Position numbers and translations under genes: made by a program
Shown here: positions 59,419 to 64,000 of the stretch, in pieces
How the letters are laid out: every line of letters starts with the position of its first letter
How positions within the stretch are numbered: the first letter of the stretch is position 1
Notes under the pieces: generated by a model
Database searches by the model: none
The model's input: only the letters and a program-made list of their open reading frames with translations
What the model was told of the DNA's origin: nothing
Origin: Paracoccaceae bacterium
GTDB lineage: Bacteria; Pseudomonadota; Alphaproteobacteria; Rhodobacterales; Rhodobacteraceae
Assembly: GCA_019911965.1 (NCBI GenBank)
Contig: JAIOJF010000053.1
Coordinates: 31,314 to 95,313, forward strand
DNA length: 64,000 bases
Direction: 5' to 3'

Positions 59419-62186
59419 TGCTGGCAACCGGGCTCATCGGATTTGCCGCACCCTGGCTGCTGCTGGGCCTTCTGGCCCTGCCGGTGCTCTGGTGGCTGTT
59501 GCGGGCGGTGCCACCGGCGGCGGTAAAGCGATTGTTCCCGGCGGTGACGCTGCTGCTGGGCCTGCAGGACCCGGAAACCACGCCCGACAAGACGCCCTGG
59601 TGGCTGCTGGCGATGCGTATCCTGGCGCTGGCGGCGATGATCACCGGCTTTGCCGGGCCGGTGCTGAACCCCGAGACACCGCGCCTTGCCACCTCGCCCC
59701 TGCTGATCCTGACCGATGGATCATGGGCCACGGCACCGGATCGCACGCGCGTAAACGAGCGGATCACCGGCCTGCTGGAACAAGCCGCGCTGCTGGGCCG
59801 ACCGGCGGCGGTGCTGTCGCTGGCCGACCCGCCACCGGCGGATGCGGCCCTGCCCTTGCGCGATGCCCGCGACTGGCTGGGCGAAATCGCCGGGCTTGAG
59901 CCGCGCCCCTGGGAGCCGGACAATGCCGCCTTTGCCGACTGGCTGGCCAAAAGCGGCGATCAGGGTTTCGAGACGATCTGGCTGTCCGACGGCCTGGCAC
60001 GCGATGGCCGCGCCGCGCTGGCGGCGGCCTTGCAGGACCGCGGCCGCCTGACGGTGATCGAAACCGGTGCGCCGGTGCTGGCGCTGCGTCCGCCGCAATA
60101 CCGCGACGGCGCGGTGGTGGCGAGCCTTCTGCGCAGCCTGCCCGAGGGCGATCTGACCGTCACGCTGGCCGCCTTTGGCCCCGATCCGGCGGGGATCGAG
60201 CGTCGGCTGGCAACACTGGACGTGACGTTCGCCCCCGGCGAGACCAGTCTTGAGGCGGCATTCGATCTGCCCTCGGAACTCAGGAACCGCATCCGCCGCC
60301 TGGCGATTGCCGGCTGGCGTTCCGCCGGGGCGGTGGCACTGACGGATGATGCGCTGAAGCGGCGCAAGGTGGCCCTGTTCGCCGGTCAGCGGGCGCGCGA
60401 GGGGCAGGAACTGGTCTCGGCCCTGCATTTCCTGAAAAAGGCGTTGCAACCCAGTGCCGAACTGATCGAGGCCCCGCTGGCGGCCAGCCTGCTGGCGCGC
60501 CCTGACGTGGTGATCCTGGCCGATGTGGCCGGGTTGAGCCCGACCGACAAGGCCGCCCTGATCGAATGGGTGGAGCAGGGCGGGTTGCTGTTGCGTTTTG
60601 CCGGCCCGAAACTGGCGGCGTCCAGCCTCGACCGGATCGACGAGGATATCCTGCTGCCGGTACGCCTGCGGGCGGGCGGGCGCAATGTCGGCGGCGCAAT
60701 GTCCTGGGGCGCGCCGAAGAAACTCAGCCCGTTCGACAAGGCATCGCCCTTCTTCGGGCTGGCGGTGCCGGATGATGTCGAGGTTACGGCGCAGGTCGTG
60801 GCGCAACCCGATCCGGCGCTGGCGGATCGCACCATTGCTTCGTTGCAGGACGGCACACCGCTGGTCACCCGCAAGCCGCTGGGCGAGGGGCAGGTGGTGC
60901 TGTTCCACGTCACCGCCAATGCCGAATGGTCCAGCCTGCCGCTGTCGGGCCTGTTCGTGCAGATGCTGGAGCGGCTGGCCATTTCCACCCGCAGCGCCGC
61001 CCCCTCGGCGGCGGATCTGGCCGGGCAATTGTGGCAGCCGGTGCAGGTGATGAACGGGTTCGGCGACCTGACCCCGGGCGAGGACCGGATCGCGGTGGCC
61101 GGCGAGGCGCTGGCGGCGGCGCGTCTGTCCGCCGATCTATTGCCCGGCACCTACCGCAATGGCGCGCGTGAAATCGCGCTGAACGTGATTGCCCCGGATC
61201 GCCTGCTTGAAGCCGCAGTCTGGCCTGCCGATGTGAGCGTCGAGGCGCTGGATATCGCGCGGGAAACCCCTCTGATGGCGGCGCTTCTGACGGCGGCGCT
61301 GGTGCTGCTGCTGGCGGATATCCTGGCGACCCTGTGGCTGAGTGGCCGCCTGCGCGGTCCGCGCCAGAATATCGTCGCCGCGCTGGCGCTGGCGCTGTTG
61401 CTGCCCGGCCTGCCCGCCGATGCCTCCGACGACCTGGCGCTGAAGGCAACCGGCGATACCGTGCTGGCCTATGTGCTGACCGGCGATCCGCGCGTCGATG
61501 CGGCTTCCGAAGCGGGGCTGTACGGGCTTTCACGGGTGCTGGCGGAACGAACCGCGGTGGAACCTGCCGACCCGATCGCCATTGATCTGGAAAGCGACGA
61601 ATTGACGTTCTTCCCGCTGATCTACTGGCCGGTGACCGAGGCGCAGGCGGCGCTGTCGGATGCCGCCTATGACCGGCTGAACGCCTATCTGCTGACCGGC
61701 GGCATGATCCTGTTCGACACCCGCGATGCCAATCTGGGCGGCTTCGGGTCCGCCACGCCGAACGGGCGGCGGTTGCAGCAGATTGCGGCACCCTTGAACA
61801 TCCCGGCGCTGGAGCCGATCCCGCGCGACCATGTCCTGACCCGCGCGTTCTACCTGTTGCAGGCCTTTCCGGGCCGCCACGACCGCACCGAAATCTGGGT
61901 CGAGGCCGCGCCCGGTGACGCCGAGCAGATCGAGGGCATGCCGTTTCGCAACCTCAACGATGGTGTCTCGCCGGTGGTGATCGGCGGCAATGACTGGGCG
62001 GCGGCCTGGGCGATGGGGCGCAACGGCGATTACCTCTATCCGGTCGGGCGCGGCGGCTATGCCGGTGAGCGCCAGCGCGAGATCGCCTTTCGCTTCGGGG
62101 TCAATCTGGTGATGTATGTGCTGACCGGCAATTACAAATCCGATCAGGTGCATGTCCCGGCATTGCTGGAACGGCTGGGGCAATAG
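59418..62186 (+). CDS. BatA-N/DUF4159 membrane protein
   Basis: 922 residues from ATG 59418. N-terminal BatA-type TM pair (FAAPWLLLGLLALPVLWWLLRAVPPAAVKRLFPA and WWLLAMRILALAAMITGFAG), a long soluble region, TM helices around residues 610-660 (LLTAALVLLLADILATLWL), and the C-terminal DUF4159 domain (FFPLIYWPVTEAQAALSDAAYDRLNAYLLTGGMILFDTRD). Seen in MoxR-DUF58 clusters; precise role unknown. Confidence 0.85.
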   Translation: MLATGLIGFAAPWLLLGLLALPVLWWLLRAVPPAAVKRLFPAVTLLLGLQDPETTPDKTPWWLLAMRILALAAMITGFAGPVLNPETPRLATSPLLILTDGSWATAPDRTRVNERITGLLEQAALLGRPAAVLSLADPPPADAALPLRDARDWLGEIAGLEPRPWEPDNAAFADWLAKSGDQGFETIWLSDGLARDGRAALAAALQDRGRLTVIETGAPVLALRPPQYRDGAVVASLLRSLPEGDLTVTLAAFGPDPAGIERRLATLDVTFAPGETSLEAAFDLPSELRNRIRRLAIAGWRSAGAVALTDDALKRRKVALFAGQRAREGQELVSALHFLKKALQPSAELIEAPLAASLLARPDVVILADVAGLSPTDKAALIEWVEQGGLLLRFAGPKLAASSLDRIDEDILLPVRLRAGGRNVGGAMSWGAPKKLSPFDKASPFFGLAVPDDVEVTAQVVAQPDPALADRTIASLQDGTPLVTRKPLGEGQVVLFHVTANAEWSSLPLSGLFVQMLERLAISTRSAAPSAADLAGQLWQPVQVMNGFGDLTPGEDRIAVAGEALAAARLSADLLPGTYRNGAREIALNVIAPDRLLEAAVWPADVSVEALDIARETPLMAALLTAALVLLLADILATLWLSGRLRGPRQNIVAALALALLLPGLPADASDDLALKATGDTVLAYVLTGDPRVDAASEAGLYGLSRVLAERTAVEPADPIAIDLESDELTFFPLIYWPVTEAQAALSDAAYDRLNAYLLTGGMILFDTRDANLGGFGSATPNGRRLQQIAAPLNIPALEPIPRDHVLTRAFYLLQAFPGRHDRTEIWVEAAPGDAEQIEGMPFRNLNDGVSPVVIGGNDWAAAWAMGRNGDYLYPVGRGGYAGERQREIAFRFGVNLVMYVLTGNYKSDQVHVPALLERLGQ

Positions 62187-62188
62187 CG

Positions 62189-64000
62189 ATGGTCACCGAT
62201 ATCGTCTTTGACCCTCTCCTGCCCACCGCTGCCCTGGCGCTGCTGGCGGCAATTGCAGCACTTCTGCTGGCATTCGGCATCTGGCGCGGGCTGGCAGGCT
62301 GGCCGTTTCGCGCCAGCGCCGCGCTGGTACTGCTGGTGGCGCTGGCCAACCCGGCGCTGAGGCGCGAGGAGCGCGACAGCCTGTCCGATATCGTGCTGCT
62401 GGCGGTTGACCGGTCGTCCAGTCAGGCCATCGCCGGGCGGCCCTCGCAGGTGGAGGCCGCACTGGCGGATATGCAGGCGCAACTGGCGGGGTTGGAAAAT
62501 GTCGAGGTCCGGCTGGTCGAACTGGCCGACGCCCCGCCCGAAACCGATGCCGGAACCCTGCTGATGACGGCGCTGTCCGAGGCCGCCGCCGGGGTGGCGC
62601 GCGACCGCATTGCCGGGGCAATCCTGATCACCGACGGGCAGGTCCACGACCTCGCCCTTGCCCCCGATCTGCCAGCCCCGGCGCATGTGCTGCTGAGCGG
62701 CAGCGCGCGTGATTTCGATCGTCGCCTTGCCGTCCTCGACGCCCCCGCCTTCGCCATCATGGGCGAAGCGGTGACGCTGAAACTGCGGATCGAGGATGCC
62801 GGTGTGGTGCCCGCCGGGCTGCCCGCCTCGACCGATCTGGTGATCGCCGTCGATGGCGGCCCGCCGCAGCGCTTTACCGTCCGCGTTGGCGAGGATCTGG
62901 AATTACCGCTGAAGCTGCGCCACGGCGGTCAGAACGTGCTGCAATTCTCGGTGCCGGAAGTGGCGGGCGAGCTGACCGCGCGCAACAACGACGCGGTGAT
63001 CACCATCAACGGCGTGCGCGACCGCCTGCGCGTGCTGCTGGTTTCCGGCGAGCCGCATGCCGGCGAGCGCACCTGGCGCAACCTGCTGAAATCGGATTCC
63101 TCGGTCGATCTGGTGCATTTCACCATCCTGCGCCCGCCGGGCAAGCAGGACGGCGTGCCGGTGACGGAATTGTCGCTGATCGCCTTTCCGACGCGCGAAT
63201 TGTTCCTCGACAAGATCGACGAGTTCGATCTGATCATCTTCGATCGCTACCGGCGGCGCGGCATCCTGCCGTCGGCTTATCTCGATAACGTGGCACGCTA
63301 TGTCGAAAACGGCGGGGCGGTGCTGGTGGCGGCTGGTCCGGCCTTTGCCGGGGCGGAAAGCCTGTACCGCTCGCCGCTGGCGCGGGTGCTGCCGGGCGAG
63401 CCGACAGCGCGGGTCTATCAGACCGGCTATGTGCCGATGATTTCCGAAACCGGCGCGCGGCATCCGGTGACCGAGGGGCTGGAAAACTTCGCGCCGCGCC
63501 CGCGTGATGCCGATGGCCGCCCCGGCTGGGGCCGCTGGCTGCGGATGATCGAGGTCGCGCCGCGCTCCGGCCATACCGTGATGACCGGCCCCGAGGACAA
63601 GCCGCTGCTGATCCTCGATCGGGTCGGGCGCGGGCGCATTGCGCTGCTGGCGTCGGATCAGGCGTGGCTGTGGCATCGCGGCTATGAAGGCGGCGGGCCG
63701 CAACTGGAACTGCTGCGCCGGCTGGCGCACTGGATGATGAAGGAACCCGAGCTGGAGGAGGAAGCGCTGAGCGCAGTGGCCAAAGGCCGCAACGTGACGG
63801 TGACGCGCCGCTCGCTGAAACAGGGGGCGCGGGTGCTGACGCTGACCGGCCCCGAGGGCAACAGCCGCGAAATCGCCATGGATGAAGTGTCGCCCGGTCG
63901 CTATGTCGCCCGCTTTGAAGGGGCTGAAAACGGCCTTTACCGCCTGCGCGAGGCCGATCTTGAAACCGTGGTGGCCCTGGGTCCGGCAGCACCCAAGGAG
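62189..64000 (+). CDS. Membrane protein of the MoxR/DUF58 cluster, 3' truncated by window edge
   Basis: Open from ATG 62189 without a stop to base 64000 (604 codons). N-terminal TM helices (PTAALALLAAIAALLLAFGIW and ASAALVLLVALANPAL), then a VWA-like SDIVLLAVDRSSSQ and AILITDGQVHD with a partial MIDAS pattern, then a glutamine-amidotransferase-like domain (LLVSGEPHAGERTWRNLL, RYVENGGAVLVAAGP). Starts 2 bp after the DUF4159 gene. The end of the gene lies outside the window. Confidence 0.85.
   Translation, partial: MVTDIVFDPLLPTAALALLAAIAALLLAFGIWRGLAGWPFRASAALVLLVALANPALRREERDSLSDIVLLAVDRSSSQAIAGRPSQVEAALADMQAQLAGLENVEVRLVELADAPPETDAGTLLMTALSEAAAGVARDRIAGAILITDGQVHDLALAPDLPAPAHVLLSGSARDFDRRLAVLDAPAFAIMGEAVTLKLRIEDAGVVPAGLPASTDLVIAVDGGPPQRFTVRVGEDLELPLKLRHGGQNVLQFSVPEVAGELTARNNDAVITINGVRDRLRVLLVSGEPHAGERTWRNLLKSDSSVDLVHFTILRPPGKQDGVPVTELSLIAFPTRELFLDKIDEFDLIIFDRYRRRGILPSAYLDNVARYVENGGAVLVAAGPAFAGAESLYRSPLARVLPGEPTARVYQTGYVPMISETGARHPVTEGLENFAPRPRDADGRPGWGRWLRMIEVAPRSGHTVMTGPEDKPLLILDRVGRGRIALLASDQAWLWHRGYEGGGPQLELLRRLAHWMMKEPELEEEALSAVAKGRNVTVTRRSLKQGARVLTLTGPEGNSREIAMDEVSPGRYVARFEGAENGLYRLREADLETVVALGPAAPKE

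Noticed and set aside
1..64000. tRNA, rRNA or integrated phage/IS elements
   Set aside because: No tRNA cloverleaf, rRNA stretch, transposase, integrase or phage structural gene was recognised by eye; only the small GIY-YIG cassette suggests mobility.

Overview
The window is a gene-dense (no gap above about 270 bp), GC-rich chromosomal segment of an alphaproteobacterium, most likely a member of the Rhodobacterales (Rhodobacter/Paracoccus/Roseobacter relatives). This rests on the dnaX-ybaB-recR order, the divergent hemE/hemC pair, a stand-alone F0 operon with both b' and b subunits, an RTX/Hint repertoire, a small NDUFS6-like zinc-finger protein and several AT-rich or hairpin intergenic repeats. 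It is mostly core genome. I see no rRNA, tRNA, CRISPR array, prophage or classical insertion sequence.

Layout. 0-10 kb: the dnaX 3' end, ybaB, recR, an EamA transporter, hemF with an overlapping conserved-looking ORF, a Nudix protein, a PiT phosphate transporter, hemE and hemC, and an orphan Flp-pilin-like gene. 8.9-18.5 kb: a nitrogen/amino-acid block with two glutamine-synthetase-like ligases, a class I amidotransferase, an ATP-dependent hydantoinase/oxoprolinase pair (hyuA-hyuB), an FMN-dependent L-lactate dehydrogenase and a 2-keto-4-pentenoate-hydratase-like gene behind trpA. 19-24.6 kb: an MFS transporter, ychF, an RTX protein and a class III CoA transferase. 24.6-27.6 kb: a zur-znuC-znuB operon divergent from znuA, with a palindromic Zur box between them. 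27.6-28.7 kb: an ArsR-SRPBCC-YCII operon.

28.8-36.2 kb: a hotdog thioesterase, then a reductive pyrimidine (dihydropyrimidine/carbamoyl-beta-amino-acid) operon: an M20-type amidohydrolase, dihydropyrimidinase, and an ABC importer (ATPase, two permeases, NMT1/THI5-like binding protein). It is preceded by a near-perfect RutR-type operator and interrupted by a small GIY-YIG nuclease gene flanked by inverted copies of a 28-bp hairpin. I consider that cassette the most interesting structure in the window.

36.2-45.3 kb: dispersed-repeat-like palindromes, a DUF3131 protein, an orphan ArsR with its operator, the F0 ATP synthase operon (atpI-atpB-atpE-atpF'-atpF), a Tyr/Gln/Pro-repeat secreted protein, a FadR-type GntR regulator, an OmpA-family lipoprotein, an AraC-Ogt fusion and a Hint-domain protein with a Gly-Ser linker. 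45.4-57.4 kb: nth, a PfkB kinase, an EamA transporter, a divergent sulfotransferase/glycosyltransferase pair, a HIT protein, a lone ABC ATPase, the zinc-finger protein, polA, nitronate monooxygenase, a hydroxypyruvate-isomerase-like gene and DUF1285. 57.5-64 kb: a MoxR-DUF58-DUF4159-membrane protein cluster that runs off the right end. Domain and motif calls are by eye; none was checked against a database.
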